Positions 1 through 11,294 of a stretch of DNA of 64,000 nucleotides are shown here, piece after piece; position 1 is the first letter of the stretch, and each line of letters opens with the position of its first letter. The translations under genes were made by a program, and so were the position numbers. Origin of the DNA: Morinoia aosen (Eukaryota; Arthropoda; Malacostraca; Amphipoda; Talitridae); contig CM059560.1 in assembly GCA_030386875.1 (NCBI GenBank), positions 24,546,683 to 24,610,682 on the forward strand, written 5' to 3'. The notes below the pieces were generated by a model that did no database searches, was not told the origin of the DNA, and saw only the letters and a program-made list of their open reading frames with translations.

Positions 1-246
1 TTGTAAAGGGCTGGCAATTCGTCTGGGGTCACCATTTGTAAGGCCTGGTGTTGTTGTTGCTGCTTCGGCCCTTGAGTTCCATTTGAGGCGAGTGAGGCAG
101 CGGCCTTACATTTATACTCCTCTTGCGGTTGGTATCGGTGATACGCGGTGGAGGAGTTGTAACTTTCTGTTCATTAAATTTACATTGGTACATATTAAGA
201 ATACTGAACAGTTGCATGACTAGAAATTAGATTTTAGGTGTAACTT
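1..246 (-). mobile_element. LTR fragment, inverted
   Basis: Reverse-oriented copy of the same LTR found at 255-505 and 506-726. It shares the TATA-like block (GAGTATAAA read on the minus strand) and the segment ATATTAAGAATACTGAACAG. Together with the next copy it forms an inverted LTR pair around position 250. The left end runs off the window. Confidence 0.6.
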
Positions 247-254
247 ACGGGCAT

Positions 255-505
255 TGTAGTACCCTACCTCAGTTACCCCTAAAATCTCATTTCTAGTTAT
301 GCAACTGTTCAGTATTCTTAATATGTCCCATTGTAAATTTATTCAATACCCTAACGTAAATTTAACCAACAAAGAGTTCCAACTCCTCCACCGCGTAACA
401 CCGATACCAACCGCAAGAGGAGTATAAATGTAAGGCCGCTGCTTCACTCGCCTCAAATGGAACTCGATGGCAGAAGCAGCAGTAACAACATCTGCCCTTG
501 CAACT
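255..505 (+). mobile_element. LTR copy (about 250 bp)
   Basis: Starts TGTAGTACCC and ends CCCTTGCA, with an internal TATA-like GAGTATAAATG near 420. It is followed after about three bases by a second LTR, so the two are back to back with no internal region. This could be a two-LTR junction or a nested insertion. No coding sequence is present. Confidence 0.6.
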
Positions 506-746
506 TGTAGTGCTCTACCCTAGTTACCCCTCAAACCTCAATTCTAGTCTTTTTATGTTCAGTATTCTTAATATGTCCCAATGTAAACTTATTCAACAAA
601 GAGTTCCAACTCCTCCACCGCGTATCACCAATACCAACCGCAGGAGGAGTATAAAGTAAGGCCGCTGCTTCAATTACCGCAAACGGAACTCAATGGTCGA
701 AGGAGCAACAACATCATGGCCTTACAACTGGTGACCCCAGAGTGAC
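506..746 (+). mobile_element. LTR plus primer binding site
   Basis: LTR from TGTAGTGCTC to GGCCTTACA at 726, with a TATA-like GAGTATAAAG near 645. Immediately after it lies ACTGGTGACCCCAGAGTGAC (727-746), which resembles the TGGTGACCCC-type primer binding sites of arthropod Gypsy-like retrotransposons. A second LTR tail and PBS recur at about 755-815. The element family is an inference; no gag or pol is visible. Confidence 0.6.
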
Positions 747-893
747 CCGAAAAAAACGGAACTCAATGGCGGAAGCAGCAACAACATCTGGCCTTACAAT
801 TGGTGACCCCAGAGTGACTTCAGGTGACATGACTCTCCGTCATTAGTCTTCCTTCCTTCAAAAATAAAATTTGATGACCCCTTCTTGGTTGTT

Positions 894-1157
894 CTAGAGT
901 TCGAAGAGTTCGTCGTCTTCTTCAATCTCATTTCGGAGCATTTCTATATCTTCGTTCTCCGATTCCTTCAACATTTCAATGCCTCGTTTGGCTTTACTCA
1001 AGCACAGTACTATTTCCTCAGTACTGTTCGAATACTGCTGCAAATGTTTCATTTTTTTATTTATTGACTGAAATTTTTCTTCATACTTTGCTTGAAACGC
1101 TTTCAATGTTCGCACTTCTTCATCATGATGAGGGTTCACCCGGATGGGTTGGAACAA
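894..1157 (-). CDS. Small coiled-coil ORF, left palindrome arm
   Basis: An 87-residue frame, highly charged and heptad-like, with a strongly acidic C-terminus (EIEEDDELFEL). It is the mirror copy of 1363-1608. It reads antisense to the adjacent LTR, which is unusual if it were a gag product. I recognise no family. The identical C-terminal 75 or so residues in both arms reflect the palindrome and are not independent evidence of selection. It may be a captured host exon or a non-coding shadow. Confidence 0.35.
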   Translation of the reverse strand: MFQPIRVNPHHDEEVRTLKAFQAKYEEKFQSINKKMKHLQQYSNSTEEIVLCLSKAKRGIEMLKESENEDIEMLRNEIEEDDELFEL

Positions 1158-1362
1158 TTGCGGCTTCGTTTTACAGGTTTCTTCTTGTTGTTATCCATTT
1201 AGATTGCTACTTCAAATTTGAAACTTCGTGTGAACAGTAAGCTTAAAAACTGACATCTGAACAGCAATCTAAATTGATAACAGCAAGAAGAAACCTGTAA
1301 AACGAAGCCGCAATTGCGATGTAAGTGAACCTGGAACCTCTTCCGGGTTCCAACCCATCCGG

Positions 1363-1608
1363 GTGAACCCTCATCAGGATGAAGAAGTGCGAACATTGAA
1401 AGCGTTTCAAGCAAAGTATGAAGAAAAATTTCAGTCAATAAATAAAAAAATGAAACATTTGCAGCAGTATTCGAACAGTACTGAGGAAATAGTACTGTGC
1501 TTGAGTAAAGCCAAACGAGGCATTGAAATGTTGAAGGAATCGGAGAACGAAGATATAGAAATGCTCCGAAATGAGATTGAAGAAGACGACGAACTCTTCG
1601 AACTCTAG
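1363..1608 (+). CDS. Small coiled-coil ORF, right palindrome arm
   Basis: An 81-residue frame matching the left-arm ORF almost residue for residue, with HQDEE where the other has HHDEE. It is predicted to be alpha-helical and coiled coil by its Glu/Lys/Leu pattern, with an acidic tail. Upstream, CGATGTAAGTGAACC offers a splice-donor-like GTAAGT that the left arm lacks. The start codon is uncertain because the open frame may continue upstream. Function unknown. Confidence 0.35.
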   Translation: MNPHQDEEVRTLKAFQAKYEEKFQSINKKMKHLQQYSNSTEEIVLCLSKAKRGIEMLKESENEDIEMLRNEIEEDDELFEL

Positions 1609-1685
1609 AACAACCAAGAAGGGGTCATCAAATTTTTTTTTGAAGGAAGGAAGACTAATGACGGAGAGTCATGTCACCTGAAGTC

Positions 1686-1998
1686 ACTTTGGGGTCACCA
1701 ATTGTAAGGCCAGATGTTGTTGCTGCTTCCGCCATTGAGTTCCGTTTTTTTCGGGTCACTCTGGGGTCACCAGTTGTAAGGCCATGATGTTGTTGCTCAT
1801 TCGACCATTGAGTTCCGTTTGCGGCAAGTGAAGCAGCGGCCTTACTTTATACTCCTCCTGCGGTTGGTATTGGTGATACGCGTTGGAGGAGTTGGAACTT
1901 TTTGTAGAATAAGTTTACATTGGTACATATTAAGAATACTGAAAAGTTGCATGACTAGAAATTAGATTTTAGGGGTAACTGAAGTAAGGCACTACAGC
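1686..1998 (-). mobile_element. LTR plus PBS, inverted
   Basis: Reverse complement of the 506-815 LTR/PBS block. The PBS-like sequence occurs twice on the minus strand (near 1690 and 1750), and the LTR runs to about 1998, where its reverse-strand start is TGTAGTGCC. It forms the outer part of the right palindrome arm. Confidence 0.6.
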
Positions 1999-2660
1999 TT
2001 CATCTGTGCTATTGCTTCGTCTGTGCTATTGCTTCATCTGTGCTATTGCTTCATCAGTGCTATTGCTTCATCAGTGCTATTGCTTCATCTGTGCTATTGC
2101 TTCATCTGTGCAAATTGCTTCATCTGTGCTATTGCTTCTGTGCAAATTGCTTCATCAGTGCTATTGCTTCATCAGTGCTATTGCTTCATCTGTGCTATTG
2201 CTTCATCTGTGCTATTGCTTCTGTGCAAATTGCTTCATTAGTGCTATTGCTTCATCAGTGCTATTGCTTCATCTGTGCTATTGCTTCATCTGTGCTATTG
2301 CTTCTGTGCAAATTGCTTCATCAGTGCTATTGCTTCATCTGTGCTATTGCTTCATCTGTGCTATTGCTTCATCTGTGCTATTGCTTCATCTGTGCAAATT
2401 GCTTCATCAGAGCTATTGCTTCTGTGCAAATTGCTTTATCAGTGCTATTGCTTCATCAGTGCTATTGCTTCATCTGTGCAAATTGCTTCATCAGTGCTAT
2501 TGCTTCATCTGTGCTATTGCTTCATCTGTGCAAATTGCTTCATCAGTGCTATTGCTTCATCAGTGCTATTGCTTCATCAGTGCTATTGCTTCATCTGTGC
2601 TATTGCTTCATCTGTGCTATTGCTTCATCAGGGCTATTGCTTCTTCTCTGCTATTTCTGC
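1997..2660 (+). repeat. 17-bp minisatellite
   Basis: About 38 head-to-tail copies of TGCTATTGCTTCATCTG, with CAG/CTG variants and an interspersed variant where CAAATT replaces TATT. Because the unit lacks stops, several frames stay open and give Leu/Cys/Ala-rich translations. These are by-products of the repeat, not genes. Confidence 0.95.
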
Positions 2661-2811
2661 TCAAATGTTTACCCTAGGGTTCATTAAACTACTAGAAATA
2701 CGAAAAATAATAAAGAGGAGCTTCCGTGCTAAATGTGAGAATATGCATTAGGCATTTGTCTAGCAAGCGAACCTTAGAAGGATGCTGAACTATTTTTCGA
2801 AGCTGCGTTTT

Positions 2812-3180
2812 TATGCTGTTGAACTTAGATACTTAGGTTATGTGGTTTCATAATTTTTATGCTGTTAAACTTAGATACTTAGGTTAGGTGGTTTCATAAT
2901 TTTTATGCTGTTGTACTTAGATACTTAGGTTAGGTGGTTTCATAATTTTTATGCTGTTGAACTTAGATACTGAGGTTAGGTGGTTTCATAATTTTTATGC
3001 TGTTGAACTTAGATACTTAGGTTAGGTGGTTTCATAATTTTTATGCTGTTGAACTTAGATACTTAGGTTAGGGGGTTTCATAATTTTTATGCTGTTGAAC
3101 TTAGATACTTAGGTTAGGGGGTTTCATAATTTTTATGCTGTTGAACTTAGATACTTAGGTTAGGTGGTTTCATAATTTTT
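2812..3180 (+). repeat. 46-bp tandem repeat
   Basis: Eight copies of a 46-bp unit beginning ATGCTGTTGAACTTAGATAC and ending CATAATTTTT. The internal ACTTAGGTTAGG resembles two degenerate TTAGG telomere units. Confidence 0.95.
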
Positions 3181-3212
3181 CTCAGCATTATTTATTCGCA
3201 ATGCGGTTATTT

Positions 3213-4049
3213 TTGAGCGTGCGTCTGGGTGTTTGAGCGTGCGCCTGGGTGTTTGAGCGTGCGCCTGGGTGTTTGAGCGTGCGCCTGGGTGTTTGAGCGT
3301 GCGCCTGGGTGTTTGAGCGTGCGCCTGGGTGTTTGAGCGTGCGCCTGGGTGTTTGAGCGTGCGCCTGGGTGTTTGAGCGTGCGCCTGGGTGTTTGAGCGT
3401 GCGCCTGGGTGTTTGAGCGTGCGCCTGGGTGTTTGAGCGTGCACCTGGGTGTTTGAGCGTGCGCCTGGGTGTTTGAGCGTGCGTCTGGGTGTTTGAGCGT
3501 GCGCCTGGGTGTTTGAGCGTGCGCCTGGGTGTTTGAGCGTGCGCCTGGGTGTTTGAGCGTGCGCCTGGGTGTTTGAGCGTGCGCCTGGGTGTTTGAGCGT
3601 GCGCCTGGGTGTTTGAGCGTGCACCTGGGTGTTTGAGCGTGCGTCTAGGTGTTTGAGCGTGCGTCTGGGTGTTTGAGCGTGCGCCTGGGTGTTTGAGCGT
3701 GCGCCTGGGTGTTTGAGCGTGCGCCTGGGTGTTTGAGCGTGCGTCTGGGTGTTTGAGCGTGCACCTGGGTGTTTGAGCGTGCGCCTGGGTGTTTGAGCGT
3801 GCGCCTGGGTGTTTGAGCGTGCGCCTGGGTGTTTGATCGTGCGCCTGGGTGTTTGAGCGTGCACCTGGGTTTTTGAGCGTGCGCCTGGGTGTTTGAGCGT
3901 GCGCCTGGGTGTTTGAGCGTGCGCTTGGGTGTTTGAGCGTGCGCCTGGGTGTTTGAGCGTGCGCCTGGGTGTTTGATCGTGCGCCTGGGTGTTTGAGCGT
4001 GCGCCTGGGTTTTTGAGCGTGCGCCTGAGTGTTTGAGCGTGCGCCTGGG
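3213..4049 (+). repeat. 20-bp minisatellite
   Basis: About 42 copies of TGTTTGAGCGTGCGCCTGGG with scattered CpG-type substitutions. A pair of marker variants (GATCGT at 3831-3840, TTTTGAGCGT at 3871-3880) recurs 140 bp later at 3971 and 4011, showing a seven-unit higher-order duplication. Long open frames on the minus strand (RRTLKHPGARS-type) follow from a stop-free 20-bp unit cycling through all frames; I do not call them genes. Confidence 0.95.
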
Positions 4050-5084
4050 ATCTGAAGGAACATCTTACTGAACTGTCGTGGACTAGCAACTTGCCAGTAA
4101 GTAGTAAATACCATGTTGGTTTTGCTTTTTTTCTCCCAGAGTTGACCTTTTAGAGTAGTTAGATTCCAACGCAATCAGGCGATCGCGTTGTAAGATACAT
4201 GTAAGTTTCTTAGCTCATAAGGCTGTGCATGTTTGTGCGAAACAAAAAAAACCTGAAATTCGGGAAATAATTTCTTATGCTGTCGATAGTGTTACCCAGT
4301 ACGTTAGCTGTAAAAATGTTCTCTTGTTGGAGTTAGAACAAAATTTTTAAGAGAGGACTCTTTTAACACAAGTGCGGTTTCATTATACCAGAGGATCTCC
4401 TCACACCATGTTCCTGCTCGGCCGAGCCTGAGCGCCTATTTACGACGTGTACAAGACATCTATCATATAATAACTGGTTATGAATTAAGTACTATTCATC
4501 TCAAATTTGTTTTGATAATTCCAGTCAACCATTTCAGAAATAGGCGTCCTTTTGGCCTGCGAAGGCCTGGTATATCAGTATAGCAACCCCACATTAAGCA
4601 CTTATAGATGGATTCACACCAAAGCTACTGAACATTCCGGGAGAAGTAACCGCACGGGAAACATTTTTATCAGCCCTACACCTGCCTCGGTACACACACA
4701 CGCAGGGTAGTGCAATGTTTTCTGGGGGTTCAGGGCTTCAAATTATTTGATATTGTTAGTGATATGCAAGACTTCGTAATTTTAGAATTAATTTATTTCT
4801 CTAGGTAATAGCTTATATTAAACGATCAATGTAATGTAAATCCATTGTAATTGTTATTTTGTTAATAGACTCTTTTAAGAAGCCGGGTGAGCAACTCGTC
4901 TGCGGTTTCAGTTTCTTGTAATGTCTTTTTGTTAAATTTTTTAGAATTTGCGTAGCAGTAAGTATACTATTACCACCTAGCAGCCTCTGTCAGTTTACAT
5001 ACGTGCAATAATTTTTCTCCTGTGCCTCTCACTCATGCACTCAGTTGTGCGCATTGCAGTATGAGCACTGACAGTGAGCACTTT
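4050..5084. other. Unassigned intergenic sequence
   Basis: No ORF, exon or repeat recognised. The sequence is AT-rich with scattered short poly-A and poly-T runs. Confidence 0.5.
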
Positions 5085-6702
5085 TTAAGGCGCGGCTACA
5101 CTAAGCGTTTCTTCGTGCAACTCACGCGCGACTCGCCCTAATTTGACGCATGCATGTCGGATGCACGAGTGCTGCATGAACTTCGACGGTGTGCGGTTTT
5201 TGACGCGTCTTCTTGTGCAGCAAGCATCTGTGGCGCGTAGTTAGGAGTGAACTACACATCATTTCAGGGTCATCGCCCGACAGCTCTACTATTTTGCAGT
5301 TGTACTTCACCATGGAGTGTTCTATTGTACTTTTGTTTATTGCTTGCGCTTTCTACAATGAGTGATTGGCCACGCGAGCTGGTGCTCCAGCTCAGAGACC
5401 AATTTAAAGTAAAGGAATGCCTCTGAAACGTCAAAAATTCAACATATAAAGAAATAAATTGATAAGAATTTGCTTACAAAACTATATCAACATCTCTAGA
5501 CCCTGAGAAGGCATTGCCAGTTGATATAACCACTATTATAAAAGTAGCCGCGTACGTCCGTCTGTGTGACCCCCTCTTCTAATCGATAGCTTTGATAGCA
5601 ACAAGGATAAAGCTTAAGAAACACAAGAAATTATTCTACTGCATTATTTTTCTGTGGTGATTCAATTCTTTTTCATTTGGATTATGGTATTCAGAAGACG
5701 CAATCAGCATATTTTTACAAATACAAATTTTCTTTGAAGCTTTCTCTGTTGAAATTCATCATTTTGCTTTGACATTTCTAATTGATAATGCGAAAAAATG
5801 TTTTAAATTCGTTTGGCCAGTAACCTGGCTACCACTTAGTATAAAGCCCCAGATTTTGGAACTTGAGTTATCGTTTTCGAAATTGTGATTTCCTTGAAAA
5901 GCTCGGAAGAGATAATAGACATTTCAGAATAAAATTCCACCAAAAGAGGCCACCATGGATAGAAATGTTTTCAGGCTCAATTGACATTGTTTTTAGGTTT
6001 TTCAGGCTCAATTGACATTTCGAGCTTAGTTTTATGCTTGCTAAACAGAGGACGTGTAACTTTTCGTTGTGGTGTAACTCTGTCATTTTGAACTAGTAAA
6101 AATAAAATTCACACTTTGAAGACACAGTATTTTTAGGCTGAACAAAATGTTCAGCATTTAAAAAAAATCGAAGCAGGTACAGAGGAGGTACAGCGACTGA
6201 CCCAATCTTGCTATGATATGTTGTCATTTCTTAATGATGGGGTAGAGAGACGGCAGTCAACATCAAATTTGCATAGTCAAGTAGTCGCTCAGGTAACTCA
6301 CGTGTATTATTTATTTGTATATAGAAAATATACAAGTTAAATAATTCTTCCCATTGCATTTGTACCTGAATGAATAAAACCAAAATCGAAAATGAATACC
6401 GTGTATATATTTTTGAAATATATAGCATTTATTTCGAGTAAATCAACCCTGTTTCTTGTTAATTAGATAGCTTAACCCGAAATTAGAATGAAACATAGTT
6501 GGGTAGTTATGTCTTTGATTGACTGTCAATTACTTATACAAGAAGGTAATAGACAGGTAGCGCGAGTCACTTGTCGTTTTTTTTTCTTCCCTATCGCACA
6601 TGCGATAGTTATTAACCGGAGCGTACGTTCATCGACATCCGTACTCTCCGAGCCGCAGCATGCAACTGACCCCGCTGCTCCGCAGCCTCCGCGTACTGTA
6701 AC

Positions 6703-8773
6703 CAGGGTTTCCACGCGAGGAGACTCTAATTACCCAACTAAAGGGTGTGGATTACCCCAGATTACCCTAAAACAGCTAATCCTGACCTATGATCTATTAA
6801 TCAACTAAAAGGTAAATGGACTGGTTTCCAGAGCTCCGTCAGTATGAATAAGCCCTGTGTTACATACCGCATGAGCGTCAGGAGGGAAATCCAGTCGAAC
6901 GACGTTAGAATGCTGGTTTGATATCCAGACGATATCACGTACGAGATGTTTGTCAAATACCTGTCGAATTACGTTTGATGCCCGCTGTTTTCCAAGGCGC
7001 CCTTATTTTGCGACTCCTGATCTGGGAACATTGTTTTCATCAAACTAAAAGAGGCTCACACAATGAGATAGGGGTGCTTAGCTAAAAATGCACAAACTTG
7101 CAGTTCCACTTTACGAGCACGATTTTTTGAGAGGATCATTGGATAGCACATATCTGGCAATTGATAGTTTTTGCCACCATGGATTGTTGTTTGTGTCGCT
7201 GAGAGCATGTGACGCTTGATCTCCGATTTCCCACAAGTAATATAGGTTCGACAAACCTTAAAATATTCCACATCCTTTTGCTCTGTCGATTTTGAGAACT
7301 TGGCTAACCATCCCTCAAACTCACGTTCCGATGTCAACGAATTTTAAATTTCTGCTGGTAGTTTGAGCTTAGTTTCTAACTTTCAAGTGGAGCTTTCCTT
7401 TTTTCGAGGTGGTTTCGTTGGCTGTTTCTCACTCGGTGCGCGATCATCTGCTATGCTGCAAGAAATGCAATAATATGTGTTCCTATCCCTAGTACAATTA
7501 TTCATTTTTTTATTTAATTTTACATCCATTCATGCGCTTTAGCCATTCTTTCCACATGCTCAATCTAACCTAACACTTTGATCCACTCTCTGCGATGACT
7601 TTCTGGCTTCCCTCACACATGACTTTCGTCACATCTTTGCATAACGGATTTTAACCAATCTTGCTACACCACGTATGCTTCTCAGAGACTTCGTTGTAAT
7701 CACATTCACTTATCAACTCATAAAGTTGATCGTAAATAATCAAATTTATTCATTTCCTGAAGGGTGGGTGAGAAAATTCAGAGGTTATTGGAAAAAGATA
7801 CCTTGCCTTTATTGATATGCATAAACTTTCCTCAACACTCAGTTGCTAAAGGCCTTAGTGCTTCAATTTAGGTTGACGGAATTCTAGGCATGATCGCAGC
7901 AGCTACATCAAATTCTACGTCCGTGTTACAGCGCCTAAGAAAGAAAGTGAGAATACAAATATATATTGCAAGTTTTAAGTCGATAACTGTTCTCTTTTGT
8001 TTGTATGAATTTGTGTAACTAATTTTATAGCTTCTTCCTTTCGCTTTTAGTACCTTTTGTAACTCGAAGTGTCAAAGAACCCTGTCTAAATTTTTTTTGT
8101 TTACATCGCTACAATAACATGCTTTTTTGGCGTGCAACATGACTAAGAAATACGACGCCTCCCATCTAATTAGCTGGCAAAATACCGGCGCTGTGAAGCA
8201 ACACTGCTGTTAATTCAATGACTATCACAAGAAAGAACCTAGTAATTATTTCTACGATGAAATATATTAGCTGTGGTATTTAACAATAGGACAAACATAC
8301 CTGTCAATATTCTGTTGAAGCTCATAAACACGAGTGCAATCAGAATAGGACAGCGACTTTCGTCGACTGGCTGTTGCTGACTGTCACCGATCGAGTTTTT
8401 TATTAGCGAAATGCAACTCAGAATTATTTGTCAAAACGAAGTGGACAAGAGATATTATGGCTTCGTATCTTGACGCCGTCTTTCGTGAGCGATACCTGAT
8501 GACATTCAAATATGCGACACTAACCACAGCAGCAATGCAGTTTTGTGAACACTAAATTCTGACCCGTTTCATTACATTTCGTTCACGAGGTAACCAGTAG
8601 GGTGCTTGCATATTGGCTTTCAATTTTCTATTTTTCGTAGATTAGGCGGTCACTTCCTTCGCGGAGCTCTGATTACCCTAGATTTGCCCATAATTTTCAT
8701 TACCCTAAATATTACCCTAAGGTACCCCTGATTACCCTAAACTAGGGTAATTACCCTGCTCGTGGAAACACTG
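6703..8773 (-). mobile_element. hAT-type transposon, copy 1
   Basis: Starts CAGGGTTTCCACGCG and ends CGTGGAAACACTG, giving TIRs of the CAG...CTG type usual for hAT. ACTGTAAC lies on the left, but the right flank is CTCCGCGT rather than a duplicate. It is about 95% similar to copy 2. The transposase strand is minus. Confidence 0.8.
7056..7337 (-). pseudogene. hAT transposase N-terminus, BED-finger-like
   Basis: A minus-strand fragment with the BED-type arrangement (KVCRTYITCGKSEIKRHMLS). It sits in hAT copy 1 and would supply the DNA-binding head of the transposase. The first Cys of the expected CxxC is Phe here (FKVC), while the sister copy keeps CKVC. Only about 90 residues are open; no catalytic domain follows in frame, so the copy is dead. 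BED assignment rests on this short pattern and on the hAT TIRs and 8-bp TSD. Confidence 0.55.
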
Positions 8774-8789
8774 CTCCGCGTACTGTAAC
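8774..8789 (+). repeat. 16-bp spacer duplicated from left flank
   Basis: CTCCGCGTACTGTAAC is identical to 6687-6702, the sequence left of copy 1. Its last eight bases are the TSD. This shows that copy 2 arose as a tandem duplication of flank plus element. Confidence 0.9.
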
Positions 8790-9134
8790 CAGGGTTTCCA
8801 CGCGAGGAGACTCTAATTACCCTAACTAAAGGGTGTGGATTACCCCAGATTACCCTAAAACAGCTAATCCTGACCTATGATCTATTAATTAACTAAAAGG
8901 TGAATGGATTGGTTTCCAGGGCTCTGTCAGTATGAATAAGTCCTGTATTACATACTGCATGAGCGTCAGGAGGGAAATCCAGTCGAACGACGTTAGAATG
9001 CTGGTTTGATATCCAGACGATATCACGTACAAGATGTTTGCCAAAAACCTGTCGAATTAATTTTGATGCCCGCTGTTTTCCAAGGCGCCCTTTTTTTCTT
9101 CGGCTCCTGATCTGGGAACATTGTTTTCATCAAA

Positions 9135-9362
9135 CTAAAAGAGGCTCACACAATGAGATAGGTGGTGCTTAGCTAAAAATGCACAAACTTGCAGTTCCAC
9201 TTTACGAGCACGATTTTCGAGAGGATCATTGGATAGCACGTAGCTGGCAATTGATGGTTTTTTGCCACCATGAATCGTTGTTTGTGTCGGTGAGAGCATG
9301 TGACGCCTGATCTTCGATTCCCCACAAGTAATATAGGTTCGACAAACCTTACAATATTCCAC
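9135..9362 (-). pseudogene. hAT BED-finger fragment, copy 2
   Basis: Encodes EYCKVCRTYITCGESKIRRH, with the CxxC that copy 1 has lost. A frameshift relative to copy 1 near 9228 splits the fragment across two frames. The upstream coding sequence (higher coordinates) contains a stop-laden stretch, so no complete transposase can be made. Confidence 0.5.
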
Positions 9363-9877
9363 ATTCTTTTGCTCTGTCTATTTTGAGAACTTGGCTAACC
9401 ATAACTCAAACCCAGATTCAGATGTCAACGAATCTTTAAATTTCTGCTAGTAGTTGCTAGCTTTCAAGTGGAACTTTCCATTTTTCGCGGAGGTGTCGTT
9501 GGCTCTTCATTACTCGGTGCGCGATCATCTGCTATGCTGCAAGAAATGCAATAATATGTGTACCTATCCCTAGTACAATTATTTATTTTTTTATTCAATT
9601 TTCCATCCATTCACGCACTTCAGCCATTCTTTCCACATACTCAATCTAACCTAACACTTTGATCCACTCTCTGCGATGACTTTCTGGCTTCCCTCACACA
9701 TGACCTTCGTCATATCTTTTCATAACGGATTTTATCCAATCTTGTTACACCACATATGCTTCTCAAAGACTTCGTTGCAATCACATTCACTTATCAACTC
9801 ATAAAGTTGATCGTAAAGTTATCAAATTTCTTCATTTCCTGAAGGGCGGGTGAGGAAATAGAGGTTTTGGGAAAAAA

Positions 9878-10129
9878 CTACCTTGCCTTTATTAATATGC
9901 ATAAACTCTCCTCAACACTCAGTTGTAGAACCCCTAGTGCTTCAATTTCGGTTGACGGAACTCTAGGCATGATCGCAGCTATATCAAATTCTACGTCCGT
10001 GCTATTGCGCCTAAAAAAGAAAGTGAGAATACAAAAATATATTGCAAATTTTAAGTCGATACTTGTACTCTTTTGTTTATATGAATTTTTGTTACTAATT
10101 TTACAACTTCTTCCTTTCGCTTTTAGCAC
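9878..10129 (-). pseudogene. hAT internal coding fragment
   Basis: An 83-residue minus-strand frame inside hAT copy 2, matched by a more decayed stretch at about 7820-8060 in copy 1. It includes VEFDIAAIMPRVPSTEIEAL. I cannot place it in a named domain. Its position downstream of the element's right end and upstream of the BED fragment suggests a 5' exon or a transposase remnant. Confidence 0.3.
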
Positions 10130-10952
10130 CTTTTGTAACTCGAAGTGTCAAAGAACCCTGTCTAAATTTTTTAGTTTGCATCGCTACAATAACATGCTTC
10201 CTTGGCGTGCAGCATGGCTAAGAAATAGGACGCCTTCAATCTAATTAGCTGGCAAAATACCGGCGCTGTGAGGTAACTCTGCTGTTAATTCAATGACTAT
10301 CACAAGAATGAACCTAATAATTATTTCTACGATGAAATATATTAGCTGTGGAATTTAACGAAACAACAAACATACCAGTCAATATTCTGTTGAAGCTTAA
10401 AACCACTAGTGCAATCAGAATAGGACAGTGACGTTCGTCGACTGGCTGATGCTGACACCGATCGAGTTTTTTATTAGCGAAATGCAACTCAGAATCATTT
10501 GTCAAAAGAAGTGGACAATAGATATTATGGCTTCGTATCTTGACGCCGTCTTTCGTGAGCGATACCTGATGACATTCAAATATGCGACACTAACCACAGC
10601 AGCAGTGCAGTTTTTTGAACACTAAATTCTGACCCGTTTCATTACATTTCGTTCAAGTGGTAACCAGTAGGGTGCTTGTATATTGGATTTCAATTTTCTA
10701 TTTTTCGGAGATTAGGCGGTCACTTCCTTCACGGAGCTCTGATTACCCTAGATTTGCCCATATTTTTCATTACCCTAAATATTACCCTAGGGTACCCCTG
10801 ATTACCCTAAACTTGGGTAATTACCCTGCTCGTGGAAACACTGACTGTAACTGTAGACTGTAGTCAGTGTAGTGTAGCCGCTCAGGCATGCAGAAGTTAA
10901 AAAATGCTTGAGATTCGGGCAGTAAAAAACGGATAATGTAGCCGCGCCTTTA

Positions 10953-11290
10953 CGAGTCGTTGAGCGTGCCGGTAGAAGTCATCGCACGGGACGCGTGTTA
11001 GGAGCACCCTCCCATTCCAACACAAGGCAGCACTGGTTAGATCCGTGTGAGCAAATAATCAGTGACGACTGATTTCAAATTTCAGATAATACTTCGTATT
11101 CTTACGACCTACGTATATTTAAATCACTGTACATACACAAATTCACAAGAGACCTGAATGATATACCGAGAGCTTCCCCTTTGAAAATTATTAGCACCTA
11201 CTACAACAATAATAGCATAAATCTATCATAATATGTCCTATAGGTATTTTATTTTCTTATGCAGTAATCGTGAAGGAATTGTGTTGCCCG
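10953..11290. other. Unassigned sequence
   Basis: No gene or repeat recognised between the Harbinger-type element and the CT-rich tract. Confidence 0.5.
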
Positions 11291-11294
11291 TAAA

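Larger units (their letters stand above)
506..1998. repeat. Large palindrome: head-to-head LTR/PBS/ORF arms
   Basis: The left arm (506-1206) and right arm (about 1262-1998) are near-perfect reverse complements around a spacer of about 55 bp. Each arm holds, from outside inward, an LTR, the PBS repeated twice, a leader and an ORF reading outward. The right arm has about 31 extra bases near 1317-1347, containing GTAAGT, that the left arm lacks. Confidence 0.85.
8790..10843 (-). mobile_element. hAT-type transposon, copy 2
   Basis: Same ends as copy 1. It is flanked by a perfect 8-bp duplication, ACTGTAAC (8782-8789 and 10844-10851). Interior minus-strand fragments are the only coding remains. 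Small indels separate it from copy 1. Confidence 0.85.
5088..10949. mobile_element. PIF/Harbinger-type element containing two hATs
   Basis: The ends match as AGGCGCGGCTACA, with TTA flanking on both sides (5085-5087 and 10950-10952), the 3-bp TSD typical of PIF/Harbinger. About 4.1 kb of its length is the later hAT tandem pair, leaving a core of about 1.7 kb. The core has no recognisable transposase; a 62-residue minus-strand frame at 5122-5313 is not assignable. Inference: a non-autonomous element. Confidence 0.65.

Noticed and set aside
1317..1347. The 31-bp difference between palindrome arms as a spliced intron
   Set aside because: It contains GTAAGT but lacks a 3' AG at the matching boundary and is too short for an intron; a simple indel is likelier.
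2006..2751. Several overlapping long frames rich in Leu, Cys, Ala, Ser
   Set aside because: They are translations of a stop-free 17-bp minisatellite in three frames, with no unique sequence.
3160..4174. Two long minus-strand frames with a 20-residue repeat
   Set aside because: Produced by a 20-bp repeat cycling through all reading frames; no start context or unique domain.
5122..5313. 62-residue minus-strand frame near the Harbinger-type left end
   Set aside because: Considered as a transposase N-terminus, but no diagnostic motif could be seen.
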